Positions 53,247-61,473 of a DNA stretch of 64,000 bases are shown here, one piece after another. Location of the stretch: NCBI GenBank assembly GCA_036004685.1, contig DASYRE010000051.1, positions 1 to 64,000 of the forward strand, given 5' to 3'. Position numbers and translations under genes: made by a program. The notes below the pieces were generated by a model, which was not told the DNA's origin, made no database searches, and was given only the letters and a program-made list of their open reading frames with translations. Origin of the DNA: Candidatus Polarisedimenticolia bacterium (GTDB taxonomy: Bacteria > Acidobacteriota > Polarisedimenticolia > Gp22-AA2 > AA152). The first letter of the stretch is position 1; every line of letters begins with the position of its first letter.

Positions 53247-53480
53247 TTACGCGTGATCCACCGCCGCGGTCACTCCCGCCTCACGGGCGCAATGGGCGCA
53301 GCAGAAGAAGACTCCATCGGACTCGATGCCGTGCCCGATGATCTTGCATCCGCAGTGATCGCAGACAGGGGCAAGCATTTGAATGGCGCACTCGAAGCTG
53401 TCGAAAACGTGGCGATCGTTGGCGACCACCACCTCGAAAGCACGCTCGTAATTGTTGCCGCAAAGCTCGCACTTGGCCAT
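53247..53480 (-). CDS. Cysteine-rich zinc-binding-like protein (CELCG family), full length
   Basis: A 77-residue protein with two cysteine clusters: CELCG plus FDSFECAI, then CDHCGCKIIGHG plus FFCCAHCAREAG. The pattern (nine cysteines, several CxxC) is that of small prokaryotic metallothionein-like or zinc-ribbon proteins. The start follows GAGGAGCCCC. A sigma-54-like site is 86 bases upstream within a duplicated segment. A truncated paralogue lies at 24787-25008. Metal binding is inferred; the role is unknown. Confidence 0.85.
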   Translation of the reverse strand: MAKCELCGNNYERAFEVVVANDRHVFDSFECAIQMLAPVCDHCGCKIIGHGIESDGVFFCCAHCAREAGVTAAVDHA

Positions 53481-53522
53481 GGGGCTCCTCTCTTCTCGAA
53501 CGCCGGCGGCCCAAGCTTGAAG

Positions 53523-53745
53523 CTCGTCGGCCGCGCTCCTTGACAGGCAGGCGCCTTGCGACCAAGCAAAAGGGAGGCCACCGGTTCCCTTTTCCAACCG
53601 GCGCCGCGAGTTTCGCCGCGGCCTCGACCGGACCTCCTCCAGCGCCGGCGAAAGGAACCTCGAGACTCGTCGGCCGCGCGCCTTGGATGGGGCAGGCCCT
53701 CTCGGACCAGACAAAAGGGAGGCTACAAGTTGGCTTCCCGGCTGG
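53523..53745. repeat. Two diverged direct copies, period about 145 bases
   Basis: Copy 1 begins at 53523 and copy 2 at 53666; both start CTCGTCGGCCGCGC and include CAAAAGGGAGGC about 42-45 bases later. The copies are diverged in between. Copy 1 carries the intact minus-strand sigma-54-like site for the CELCG gene; copy 2 has a decayed version (TAGCCT-CCCTT-TTGT). The whole gap 53481-53870 holds no gene, only these copies and the palindromic repeat that follows. Confidence 0.6.
53566..53580 (-). promoter_or_regulatory. Sigma-54-type element before the full-length CELCG gene
   Basis: The minus strand reads TGGCCT-CCCTT-TTGC followed by T, with invariant GG and GC at correct spacing and a T-rich spacer end typical of this promoter class. 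It is 86 bases upstream of the ATG. Confidence 0.6.
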
Positions 53746-53770
53746 CGAGCGTCGGGCCTCGAAATCCTCT

Positions 53771-53850
53771 GCGGGTTCCAGCCATCGGATCCAAACCTCT
53801 TCTGAATTGCGCGGGTTGACCCGCGGCGGGCTCCACCCGTCGGGTCCAAT
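53771..53850 (+). repeat. Dispersed palindromic repeat, half copy plus full copy
   Basis: The full copy at 53811-53850 (GCGGGTTGACCCGCGGCGGG then CTCCACCCGTCGGGTCCAAT) matches the element at 4560-4602. A half copy lacking the hairpin centre is at 53771-53797 (GCGGGTTCCAGCCATCGGAT then CCAAACC). Confidence 0.6.
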
Positions 53851-53870
53851 CCGCTCCGAATTCGGCGCGT

Positions 53871-54740
53871 TCACTCAGAGGGCGGCCCGGCGTCTCGTCT
53901 GGAAAACGAGATGGCGCGATATCGGTGCTCCGAGTCGATCCGGAGCAGCACGTCAGGGACGATCTTCTCGTAGCACAGGCGCGTGAACGGCAGATAGTGA
54001 CGCACCAGCGCGCGGACCTCCGCCTCGCGCAGCCCCGAACCGGTCCGGCCGATCAGCTCCTTCTCCTGGTCGAGCCTCCAGCGCTCGTGCAGGCGGTCGG
54101 CATCGGGACGGAGCATCACGAAGAGATCGATCCTCTTCCAGATCGGCAGGTAGGGCGGGAGGTGGGCGAGGACCGCCTGATAGTCCTCCGGCGTGGCGCG
54201 CGGCAGGCGGGGAAGCGGCGCGCGGCGGCAGATCTCCAGGAGCTCCGGCGCCGTGACGCGGGGCATTCCGAGGCACCATCCTTCGAAGAGCACGAGATCC
54301 TGCCGGCCGCGGACCGTGACGGCGCGGGAAGCGATCTCCCCCGCTCCATCGTGGGCCCCCTTGTCGAAGACGGGAAGGTCGACAGCCTCCCCGCGCTTCA
54401 GCCGGACGAGATGGCCGTCGAGCAATGACGTGCGGTGCGTGCCGGGCATGCCGCGCGGCAGGGCGTAGAAGGGATTCCCGGGGAATTCCGCGGCGAGCTG
54501 CCGCCGCTCGTCAAGGCTTCGATAGAAATCATCGAGGGAGAAGGTCGCGACGCGGAGCCCTTCGCCGGTGAAGAGCGCCACGAGGTAGCGTGACAGGGTG
54601 GTCTTGCCGGTCCCCTGGCCGCCCTGCAAGCCGATGACGACGGTCGCGCCGTTCTTTCTCGCCCGGCGGATCCTCGAGGCGAGCGGATCGAGACAGCTTT
54701 TCCGCTCTCCGGCCGAATAGGGAACCCGATCAGCCGCCAT
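53871..54740 (-). CDS. D-glycerate 3-kinase-like P-loop kinase
   Basis: A 289-residue soluble kinase. Walker A is GGQGTGKTTLSR (Lys46), followed by FSLDDFYRSLDERRQLAAEF, RGMPGTH, PVFDKGAHDGAGE and LVLFEGWCLGMP. This order matches the GLYK/YggC family that phosphorylates glycerate in photorespiration or glycerate catabolism; related members act on other small substrates. It overlaps the upstream DUF5946 gene by 11 bases, so they are cotranscribed. Confidence 0.85.
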   Translation of the reverse strand: MAADRVPYSAGERKSCLDPLASRIRRARKNGATVVIGLQGGQGTGKTTLSRYLVALFTGEGLRVATFSLDDFYRSLDERRQLAAEFPGNPFYALPRGMPGTHRTSLLDGHLVRLKRGEAVDLPVFDKGAHDGAGEIASRAVTVRGRQDLVLFEGWCLGMPRVTAPELLEICRRAPLPRLPRATPEDYQAVLAHLPPYLPIWKRIDLFVMLRPDADRLHERWRLDQEKELIGRTGSGLREAEVRALVRHYLPFTRLCYEKIVPDVLLRIDSEHRYRAISFSRRDAGPPSE

Positions 54741-55215
54741 GCAAGGCCGACCTGACCCAGCCCCGGACCGTCGCGTGCAGCCCGGCGTGCGCTTCCCAGA
54801 CCGACCGGGCCCAGCGCTCCACCGCCCGATGGTGCTCCGCCGGCCCGGGCGCCGCGGTCACGTCGGCGATCGTCAGCGCGCCGCGAAACTCGGGAAGGGG
54901 AGGCTTTTCGAGATGCGGGTGGCGCTCCACCCACCGCCGGATCGCTTCGCTCGGAACGGCTTGGCTGCCGCCCTGCTCGAGCGACCAGCAGAGATGCGCC
55001 AGATGGGCCGCCAGCGACTTGAAGGAGACGCAATACCGCTCCGGGTGCTGCGCCGCGTAGGCGTCCACGAACAGCCGGTGGACGCCGAAGTAGGTGGCAT
55101 TGCCGAAGTGCAGCGCCAGAATCTCGTCCATCGTCGCCTGGCATCCTTCGGTCCCACCCGCCGCGACGAGGCCGCAGCCTTCGCAGCGGCGATCCGATCT
55201 TTCCGGCGAATCCAT
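54730..55215 (-). CDS. DUF5946-family protein
   Basis: A 161-residue soluble protein. An N-terminal CEGCGLV cysteine pair and the core FGNATYFGVHRLFVDAYAAQHPERYC, then SLAAHLAHLCWSLEQG, are typical of DUF5946. The biochemical role is unknown. The stop lies inside the start of the glycerate-kinase-like gene (11-base overlap), an unusual partner. Confidence 0.82.
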   Translation of the reverse strand: MDSPERSDRRCEGCGLVAAGGTEGCQATMDEILALHFGNATYFGVHRLFVDAYAAQHPERYCVSFKSLAAHLAHLCWSLEQGGSQAVPSEAIRRWVERHPHLEKPPLPEFRGALTIADVTAAPGPAEHHRAVERWARSVWEAHAGLHATVRGWVRSALHGG

Positions 55216-55347
55216 CGCCGCATCCCACCCCTTTCTGCGTGGCTGCAGAGCTTCGCGGGGCTCCGCGTGGAGCGAGCCCCGGCGGCGGCGCGTCTCGAGG
55301 GCTCCGACCCGATTTCCGCCGGCCGGCGCGGCAACCCTAACGGCCTT

Positions 55348-55750
55348 TCAGGACTCCAGGGCCTGGCCGAACCCCAGAACGTAGCCTTCGCGATCGCGGA
55401 CGGCGAACTCCTCCATCCGATAGGCCGGCTGGATGACCGGTCCGTAGACGACGTCGGCGCCTCTGCCCCCGCAGCTCCGCGTGAAGCTCCGGCGCGTCAC
55501 GAACCCGGAAGAAGGCGTCCCAGGTTCCACCCTGCTTCTCGTTCGGACTGATGCGCTCCGGAGTGGCGACGAGCCGCAGCATGACTGCCAGCCCGTCCCG
55601 GCTCAGGATCGCGAACTCGGGGGGAGACCCGGCGACGGGCTCGCGGCGAAACCCGAGGACGCGCTCGTAATGGGAGGCCGCCTTCTCGACGTCGGCGACC
55701 GGAAAGTAAGGGGCGCTTCGGAGCAGCTGGCGCGCGGGCTCAGGCGGCAC
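55348..55750 (-). pseudogene. VOC/glyoxalase-family gene broken by a one-base insertion
   Basis: The frame from a GTG near 55750 encodes the first two thirds of a VOC domain (YFPVADVEKAASHYERVLGF, FAILSRDGLAVMLRL, WDAFFRVRDAPELHAEL). At a run of five C bases (55466-55470) the frame shifts, and the remainder (GADVVYGPVIQPAYRMEEFAVRD) continues in another frame to 55348. Removal of one base from the run restores a full-length VOC protein of about 130 residues. It is either a true pseudogene, phase-variable, or a sequencing error in the homopolymer. Confidence 0.82.
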
Positions 55751-55782
55751 GGAACACCTCGAGGAGAATGGGGGGCGCCGAC

Positions 55783-56181
55783 TCAGCCTGGACGGTGCCC
55801 GTTGAAGAACCCCGAAGACATGAAATGCGTCAGGACCGCGGCAAAGGAGAATCCGACGATCAGGAGGATCCATCTCCAGCGGGCCCGGGAGGCGCGAAAG
55901 CCGGAGACCTGGATGAAGACGTCGGCCACGTACACGGCGGAATAGGCGACGTTGGCCAGGACGGAGAGCAGGAACAGCCCCAGGATCCCATCGAGCGTGA
56001 GCGACGAACGGGAGGCCGGCCAAGCGGCGAAGAAATGCCCCGCGACGATGATCGCCAGGAGCAGGTTGTAGAAGAGGCGCCGCAGCTCCCAATAGCGCAG
56101 CGCGTCAGTGGCGAACTCGCGAATCTCCCCAAGTCCCTGCAACGTGGGCGGCGATGCGCCCTGAGCCCCTTCCCCGCTCAT
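55783..56181 (-). CDS. Hypothetical membrane protein, 132 aa
   Basis: The ATG at 56181 follows GGGAGGGG. A soluble N-terminus (about 35 residues) leads into three membrane helices (LFYNLLLAIIVAGHFFAAW, LDGILGLFLLSVLANVAYSAVYV, WRWILLIVGFSFAAVLTHFM). It has no recognised family. It sits between two VOC-family genes on the same strand, one broken. Confidence 0.72.
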   Translation of the reverse strand: MSGEGAQGASPPTLQGLGEIREFATDALRYWELRRLFYNLLLAIIVAGHFFAAWPASRSSLTLDGILGLFLLSVLANVAYSAVYVADVFIQVSGFRASRARWRWILLIVGFSFAAVLTHFMSSGFFNGHRPG

Positions 56182-56296
56182 GACCCCTCCCGCCTCCCAC
56201 GCCCGATGGGACCCGGCCGACCCTGCGCCCGATCTTTCCGCCCGATCGTCAAGCGACGTCCTTCCGGATGGATCGCGGATTCGTGGAGCGTCCGCG

Positions 56297-56716
56297 TCAA
56301 GATGCGTCGCTCCAATGTGCCCCCGGTTGATAGGTCCCAAAGTACCACACGTGCCCTTCCGGATCGGCGGCCATGTAGCCTCGGGAGCCGTACTCCTCAT
56401 CGCGCAGCTCGCGCAGGATCCGCGCCCCGGCTGCCTGCGCTTCGCGATAATGGGAATCGGGATCGGTGACGCGGACGGAAAGGGCCTGCGACACGCCGGG
56501 CAGGCTCCGGGGGCCGACGCGCCCCGTCTCCGGCTTCGGAGAAGAGACCATAATGACCGCCGCTCCGAGGCTGAGCTCCGAGTGCTCGATCCTTCCGTTG
56601 GCGCCCGGCACGACCAGCCGGCGCGTGAAGCCGAAGGCCCGGCAGAGCCAATCGATCGCCGCCGCGGCGTCGTCATACGTCAAGCTGGGATAGACGTCTC
56701 CGACCATGCGTTCCAT
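56297..56716 (-). CDS. VOC-family (glyoxalase/PhnB-like) protein
   Basis: A 139-residue single-domain protein with two beta-alpha-beta-beta-beta halves: VYPSLTYDDAAAAIDWLCRAFGF, then IEHSELSLGAAVIMVSS, SHYREAQAAGARILREL, and the closing YMAADPEGHVWYFGTY. A metal-binding Glu and His are plausible (HSELSLG, GHVWYFG). The ATG at 56716 follows GGAGGAGGTGCTC. The substrate is unknown; such proteins often act in detoxification or resistance. Confidence 0.87.
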   Translation of the reverse strand: MERMVGDVYPSLTYDDAAAAIDWLCRAFGFTRRLVVPGANGRIEHSELSLGAAVIMVSSPKPETGRVGPRSLPGVSQALSVRVTDPDSHYREAQAAGARILRELRDEEYGSRGYMAADPEGHVWYFGTYQPGAHWSDAS

Positions 56717-56876
56717 GAGCACCTCCTCCGGCATGAGCCGCCGGCGCCGTGCCAGGATGCGCGACGGCGCGCGGGGCCCGATTGGATACCCTGACGAGCG
56801 CGCGGCCGCTTCAACCGGCCCCTTTGGGGCCGCTGCGGGGCGTCGCGGGCGCGGACGGGAACCGGACCACCGATCT

Positions 56877-57307
56877 TCAGCAGAACGGCCTGCCAATGGG
56901 GACGATCCCCCCTTCCATGACGCCGAGCGGCAGGTCGGCGAGGCACGAAATCACCACGCCGCCGGCCACCCAGAAAGCCGACTTCGCCCAAAGCGTCTCG
57001 CGGGCCACCCCCAGCGGATTGCGGGTTATGAAGACGCGCAGAATCATCCATTCGACGATCCGGACCGGGACGTAGATCGCGACATAGGTCAGGGGCGCGT
57101 TGCGGGTGGCGTTGTTCATCGACCGGGCGGCCAGGAAGATGAACAGGCCCAGGACGATGCCGAGCCCGAGGCGGCCAGCCCCAGGCCGACGGCGCGGCGA
57201 AATGGAGCCGGCCGTCCGGGATCCAGCAGGCGCACGCCGGCGTAGCACCACCCCACGTAGGCGATCGCCTTGACCGCCAGGTAGATTGCAAAGCCGAGAA
57301 TCTCCAC
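56877..57307 (-). pseudogene. Membrane protein gene with a one-base frameshift
   Basis: The start (57307) encodes MEILGFAIYLAVKAIAYVGW and a soluble loop to about 57185, after which the frame changes and the protein continues as LGLGIVLGLFIFLAARSMNN, VPVRIVEWMILRVFI, FWVAGGVVISCLADLPLGV to 56877. One lost base near 57165-57185 explains it. The rebuilt protein would be about 143 residues with four membrane helices. No family is recognised. It is the second frameshift in two kilobases. Confidence 0.75.
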
Positions 57308-57330
57308 GAGACTTCAAGATCCTCTCGCGT

Positions 57331-57687
57331 CTATCTCATGAATTTCACGGTGGCCCAGAGCAACAGACAGATCAGGATGCAGGCCGCCGCCAGATACCGG
57401 AATTTGCGAAGCAGATAGGCGGCCTTGTCATCGGCGGGCATCCAGGGGGGCGCCCAGAAGAGCCAGATCGAGAAGCAGCGGTTCAGCGCCAGCCAGCCGG
57501 CGAAGCTCATGCTGCCCTCGGGGGACCAGAAGACTCCGTGCGGACCCCCGTCCTTCCTCCAGGCGTCGGGATGGCGCTCGTACTGGCGCTGGACCAGCTC
57601 GTCGAACGTGGCGAACGTCGACAGGAGGGCGACGACGAGCATCACCGCCGCGGCCAGAAAGATGATTGCCATCAAGCTGGATAGCAT
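57331..57687 (-). CDS. Hypothetical membrane protein, 118 aa
   Basis: Two membrane helices (residues 3-25, LSSLMAIIFLAAAVMLVVALL; and about 92-115, YLAAACILICLLLWATVKF) enclose a soluble loop rich in Trp and Pro (HPDAWRKDGGPHGVFWSPEG; WLFWAPPWMPADD). No family is recognised. Its 3' end lies 23 bases before the broken membrane protein gene, same strand, so both may have formed one operon. Confidence 0.68.
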   Translation of the reverse strand: MLSSLMAIIFLAAAVMLVVALLSTFATFDELVQRQYERHPDAWRKDGGPHGVFWSPEGSMSFAGWLALNRCFSIWLFWAPPWMPADDKAAYLLRKFRYLAAACILICLLLWATVKFMR

Positions 57688-58012
57688 GCTCCTCGTCCGC
57701 TGATGCCGGGTCTGCGAATCGGCGGGCCTTGATGAGAAGCAGTATTTTGCCCGGTCACGGGCTTCCGTTCAACCGCAAACCACCGGGGGACGCCGGATCG
57801 GCTGTCTCAGGAACGAGAGCGATCCGCCGCTCCGGTTCCCCCGCGGGTCGTCTCTCTAGCAGATCCAGGCGCCGCCCGGGATCGCGAACATGGCGGCGAT
57901 CGCCGGAACGTCGGCGAAGTAGGCGAGACCGAACGGGCTTCCACCCATCGGCATCGATCGGCTCCCCCAGCGCGAAGCCTTGCCCGGCGCGGATGACGGT
58001 TCGCGTCGAGGA
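57688..58012. other. 325-base region without a convincing gene
   Basis: No intact gene is seen. A partial copy of the dispersed repeat (about 57934-57955) lies here. A short minus-strand frame ending near 57859 (YFADVPAIAAMFAIPGGAW) has a protein-like look but neither start site nor family. Confidence 0.4.
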
Positions 58013-58324
58013 TCAGTCCTTCCGATCGGTGTTCTGCAGCGCGACGATGCGCCAGCCCTCGTCGCCGTGCTCGAGGACCATCGTCACCCGGCCGCCGGCG
58101 GCCTCATCGACCCTGTTTCCTTCCCCGTTCCGCTCCCGTTCCCAGGCGCACAGCACGACGGCGATTGCCGGCGTCATCCGCTTCACCGATTCGACCACCA
58201 GCGAGACGCGATCCTCTTCCGGCGATTGGCCGGCCTCGGCGGGCAGGGCTTCTCGGATGCGCTCGCGGCCCGAGAGTCGCCGGCCGTCCCCCGTGACTCC
58301 ACGCGATAGCTCCCTTCCGGCCAT
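58013..58324 (-). pseudogene. SnoaL/DUF4440-like gene, N-terminus missing
   Basis: The frame encodes the second half of a SnoaL-like fold: LSGRERIREAL, SLVVESVKRMTPAIAVVLCAWE, VTMVLEHGDEGWRIVALQNT. About 40-60 residues expected at the N-terminus are absent. The upstream sequence is instead the tail of the exported-protein remnant, in another frame. It looks like a deletion junction joining two genes. An ATG at 58324 exists but has poor initiation context. Confidence 0.65.
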
Positions 58325-59071
58325 CCTTGAAGCGGGACGGCGTAGGCGAGCGTCTCGTTCCTCACGTGCTCATGGACGATGGGGCGGCCGACGGATCAGG
58401 GTCCCGCGCCCGTCTCCATCACGAACCGGTATTCGACGCTTAGATCGGGCTTTTTCCCGCGATGGAGCGCATCGGACCTGGTAGGCGAAGGTCAGCGTCT
58501 CTTGCGGCCGAAACGCGGGGACGGGCTCCGGCGTCAGCGCGATGGATCCGTTCTGCAAGGGAGGCTTTTCCGCGTCCGCGGGAAGGCGCGCCACGACGAT
58601 GGAGCTGAGCGTCAGGGCCTTTCCGAAGTCAGGGACGGCGATCGTCTGCGAATGCCGGTTCCCCAGGTGAGCCCGGGGCTCGAAGAAAAGCAAATCGACC
58701 TGATAAGTCCCGGGATCGATGTCGAATTCACCCTGGAGGACCGATCCGGCGCGGGCGGCCGGCGGCTCGAGCGGGTCGCGGCGGATCGTTTGGGACGATT
58801 GCTTCACGATGCCGCCGGTCGCCGGGTCCCGGGCCGTCAGGGACAGCCGGACCGCGGAGGTATCGATGACGAGCGCATCCTCACGAGCCTCCTGCCGCAC
58901 GGAAAGAGTCAGCTGGACGCGGGTCTTCCCGGTCTCGGACTTGTAGAAATCATAACGGTGGCGAAACGGAACCTGAGCCGTGAAGAATGCGTCCTGAGCG
59001 TCTCCTCTCGGGAAGTAGAGAAGGAGCGCCGGAAGAAAGGTCGCACAGATCCGCCAGAATCGTCGCGGCAA
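58298..59071 (-). pseudogene. Exported protein gene with several frameshifts near its end
   Basis: The first 190 codons are sound: a signal peptide (ICATFLPALLLYFPRGDAQ) and strands of an Ig-like fold (HRYDFYKSETGKTRVQLTLSV, GEFDIDPGTYQVDLLFF, LTLSSIVVARL). From about 58495 the reading switches frame repeatedly (SVEYRFVMETG; then TLIRRP; then NETLAYAVPLQGWPEGSYRVE) over about 200 bases, with at least three shifts needed. The pattern recalls secreted proteins of the GWxTD type in soil bacteria, but I am not sure. Confidence 0.65.
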
Positions 59072-59110
59072 GGGGACGGTCCTTCCGCGGGAAGAGCCGG
59101 TGACTGCCGC

Positions 59111-59593
59111 TCAGCGGCCGGCTTTGTACCAGGCCTCCATCATGTCGCGTCCCGCTTCGACCTCCTCGGCGCGCAAGGTCTTGTCGAGAACCTCCACGTA
59201 GACCGTGCCTTCCTCCGGATACTCGCAGACTTCGTACGACACGCGGTTCCCGGTCGCCAGATACTCCATCGGCTCGTTCCCTGGGTTGACGAACGTATGG
59301 GCGACGGGATCTCCGGCGGGATAGAGGATGAAATCCCCCGCCTTGACCGGGACGTCGCGCTCGCCGTGCCGGAGAGCGCCGCTCCCCTTAAGGATCAGGT
59401 ACATCTCTTCCTGGTGATGATGGCGGTGCAGGCGCGTAGCCTGCTTGCCGGGAGCGAGACGGTAAAGCCGTAATCCGGAGTGGACTGATCCGAGGCGGCG
59501 CGCGGGATCCTGGATCTCGACCGCGATGCGCTCGCCCGCCGACCAGGGTGTCCAGGGAAGGTCCGACACGTTCACGATTCTTGGGTCGCTCAT
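59111..59593 (-). CDS. Cupin-domain protein
   Basis: A 160-residue protein; ATG at 59593 after AAGGTGCCTACG. The cupin barrel has motif 1 (RLHRHHHQEEMYLILKGSG: three His and Glu as metal ligands) and motif 2 (FILYPAGDPVAHTFVNPGNEP: His). A C-terminal helix follows. Single-domain cupins of this type act as isomerases, dioxygenases or sensors; no substrate can be named. Confidence 0.9.
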   Translation of the reverse strand: MSDPRIVNVSDLPWTPWSAGERIAVEIQDPARRLGSVHSGLRLYRLAPGKQATRLHRHHHQEEMYLILKGSGALRHGERDVPVKAGDFILYPAGDPVAHTFVNPGNEPMEYLATGNRVSYEVCEYPEEGTVYVEVLDKTLRAEEVEAGRDMMEAWYKAGR

Positions 59594-59644
59594 CGTAGGC
59601 ACCTTGCAACCTTGGCTCTCATGCGCTGCTCCTTCGCGATTCCT

Positions 59645-60043
59645 CTAGCTTCCTTCCCGCAAGACGTGTCCGAGCGCCCGGGCCAGAGCGGCCGGCTCTC
59701 GTACGCTGACCATGAGCGTTCTCAGGTGGACCGGGAATCCCATGACATAGGCCCGCTGGCGGGGGTTCAGCTCGAGGCTCACGATCCCTTGCCCCGAGCC
59801 GTTCACCAGCCATCGTCCGGCGAAACCGTGGACGCCGCGGCTGATCGGCCTGGCGTCGAGCTTGGAGACCGATACGATCGCCGAGCGGGGAAAGCGCGCT
59901 CGGAACGCCCAGCCCATCCGCACGCGAACCTCTCCCCCCTCCACCTCCAGGGTCGAGCGCGAGGGAGGCAGGAGAACGATCTTCGACAACACCCGATACC
60001 ACGGATCGAACCGGATCGGAAAAGTCAGCGGCATCGCGGACAT
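59645..60043 (-). CDS. Hypothetical PH-like-domain protein, 132 aa
   Basis: A soluble protein; the ATG at 60043 follows AGGAGGAAAAGACC. Strands such as STLEVEGGEVRVRMGWAFRARFP, IVSVSKLDARP and GIVSLELNPRQR resemble a PH-like barrel seen in uncharacterised bacterial proteins, ending in a helix (AALARALGHVL). Its function is unknown. It lies between the cupin and alpha/beta-hydrolase genes on the same strand. Confidence 0.75.
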   Translation of the reverse strand: MSAMPLTFPIRFDPWYRVLSKIVLLPPSRSTLEVEGGEVRVRMGWAFRARFPRSAIVSVSKLDARPISRGVHGFAGRWLVNGSGQGIVSLELNPRQRAYVMGFPVHLRTLMVSVREPAALARALGHVLREGS

Positions 60044-60206
60044 GGTCTTTTCCTCCTGAGGCTCTGTGCCCGATGGCGCCGCAAGCTCGCGATGATCGGG
60101 GCTCGCGCCTCGCCGGCGAAGCTCGCGTTTCCCATCAGCGTTCGAGAACTCCGGATGCAACTTCAACCGAACCCTGTTCTCGTGCCGATTGCGCTCGGGA
60201 ATCCTT

Positions 60207-61442
60207 CTAGCTTCCCGGAGCCTGGTGAAGATGCTCGAGCTTCGCACGGATGTATTCTCCATCCTCCGGGATGAGAACGAGGGAGCGGCGATAACTTTGG
60301 CCGGCTTCCTCTGCTTTCCCCGACGCGGCGTAGGCATCCGCCAGGCTGTCGAAGGCCCGGAACGACTGCGGGAACATTTCGGCATTGAGGCGGAAGATGG
60401 CGATGGCTTCGTCGTTTCTCTTCTTATCCAGAAGGTCCTGGCCCAAATGGTCCAGCTCCGGCTCGCGAAAGTTGTAGCGCGCCGGCGTGTCCCTCCGAAG
60501 CGCGCGATACCGATCCACGGCGGCCTCGATCCCGTCGCGCTTGATGGCGGCGGAGATCTCGGGAGCGATCGACGGGAGCGGCCGGCGCAGCTGGAACCCC
60601 GCCTGCTCGTTCAGGAAGGTCACGATGTCGGCGAAGAAACCGGGGTTGACGGTGGCATGTGTCACCCCCTCGCCATGCTCCCCATGGATCTTGACGAGCC
60701 GCTTCGGAGAGCGCGCCAGATCGTATAGTTTCTGTCCGTTCTCCGCCAGAGGAATGCGCCGGTCGTCGACGCTGTGAATCACCAGGACGGGCATCTTCAC
60801 AAGCCCAATCTTTTTGTCCGATTCGAACCGGGCCCTCAGCAGCAGGCGCATCGGCAGAAAGGGAAACATTTTCTGCCCGATGGCGATCGCCGAAGAGAAT
60901 CCGGACCCCACGATCAACCCGCCGGCGTCCACGTGACTCGCGAGGTCGATGGCGACGGCGGACCCGAGCGACGCGCCGAATAGGACTATGTTCTTGGCCG
61001 GAGCGTGCTTCTCCTTTCGCAGGTAGTCGTAGGCGGCGCGGGCCTCCCATTCGATCACTTCCTCGCTCGGCTCGCCGGGCGAGCCCGCGTAGCCCGGGTA
61101 CTCGGGCGCCATGACGTTGAAGCCCATCGAGCGGAACTGGTCGTACGCGTTGGCGCTCAGCGAGACGTTGTCGCCGGTCCCATGGAAGAAGAGCAGCCAA
61201 AGATTGCCCGCGTCCGCCGGCAGGCTCGGGACGAGCCAGGCAAAAACCTTCGTGCCGCCGAGCTCGGCGAACTCGACGCGCTGCTCGTTCAGGACGAGAC
61301 TCGGCCAGGGCGGGACGTAAGGCAGACGGCGATTGAAGGCGATCCGGGTCTCATTGGCTCTCAGCCAGACACACGCCCCGACGTAGCCTATGACGAGGAT
61401 GACGGCAAGGCTCATCAAGATCCGCTTCAGCCACTTCCGCAT
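60207..61442 (-). CDS. Membrane-anchored alpha/beta hydrolase with C-terminal TPR-like region
   Basis: A 411-residue protein. One N-terminal membrane helix (ILMSLAVILVIGYVGACVWL) leads into an alpha/beta-hydrolase: oxyanion region FFHGTGDN, nucleophile elbow FGASLGSAVA, acid in VIHSVDDRRIP, and His in GEGVTHATVNP. The fold is of the BEM46/YqiA-like group. Residues 310-411 are helical, with a TPR-like repeat (NDEAIAIFRLNAEMFPQS, FDSLADAYAASGKAEEA). Substrate unknown; esterase or thioesterase is likely. The start ATG follows AGGGACG. Confidence 0.87.
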   Translation of the reverse strand: MRKWLKRILMSLAVILVIGYVGACVWLRANETRIAFNRRLPYVPPWPSLVLNEQRVEFAELGGTKVFAWLVPSLPADAGNLWLLFFHGTGDNVSLSANAYDQFRSMGFNVMAPEYPGYAGSPGEPSEEVIEWEARAAYDYLRKEKHAPAKNIVLFGASLGSAVAIDLASHVDAGGLIVGSGFSSAIAIGQKMFPFLPMRLLLRARFESDKKIGLVKMPVLVIHSVDDRRIPLAENGQKLYDLARSPKRLVKIHGEHGEGVTHATVNPGFFADIVTFLNEQAGFQLRRPLPSIAPEISAAIKRDGIEAAVDRYRALRRDTPARYNFREPELDHLGQDLLDKKRNDEAIAIFRLNAEMFPQSFRAFDSLADAYAASGKAEEAGQSYRRSLVLIPEDGEYIRAKLEHLHQAPGS

Positions 61443-61473
61443 CGTCCCTGTCTCGATGCCAGTAACTTGTCCT

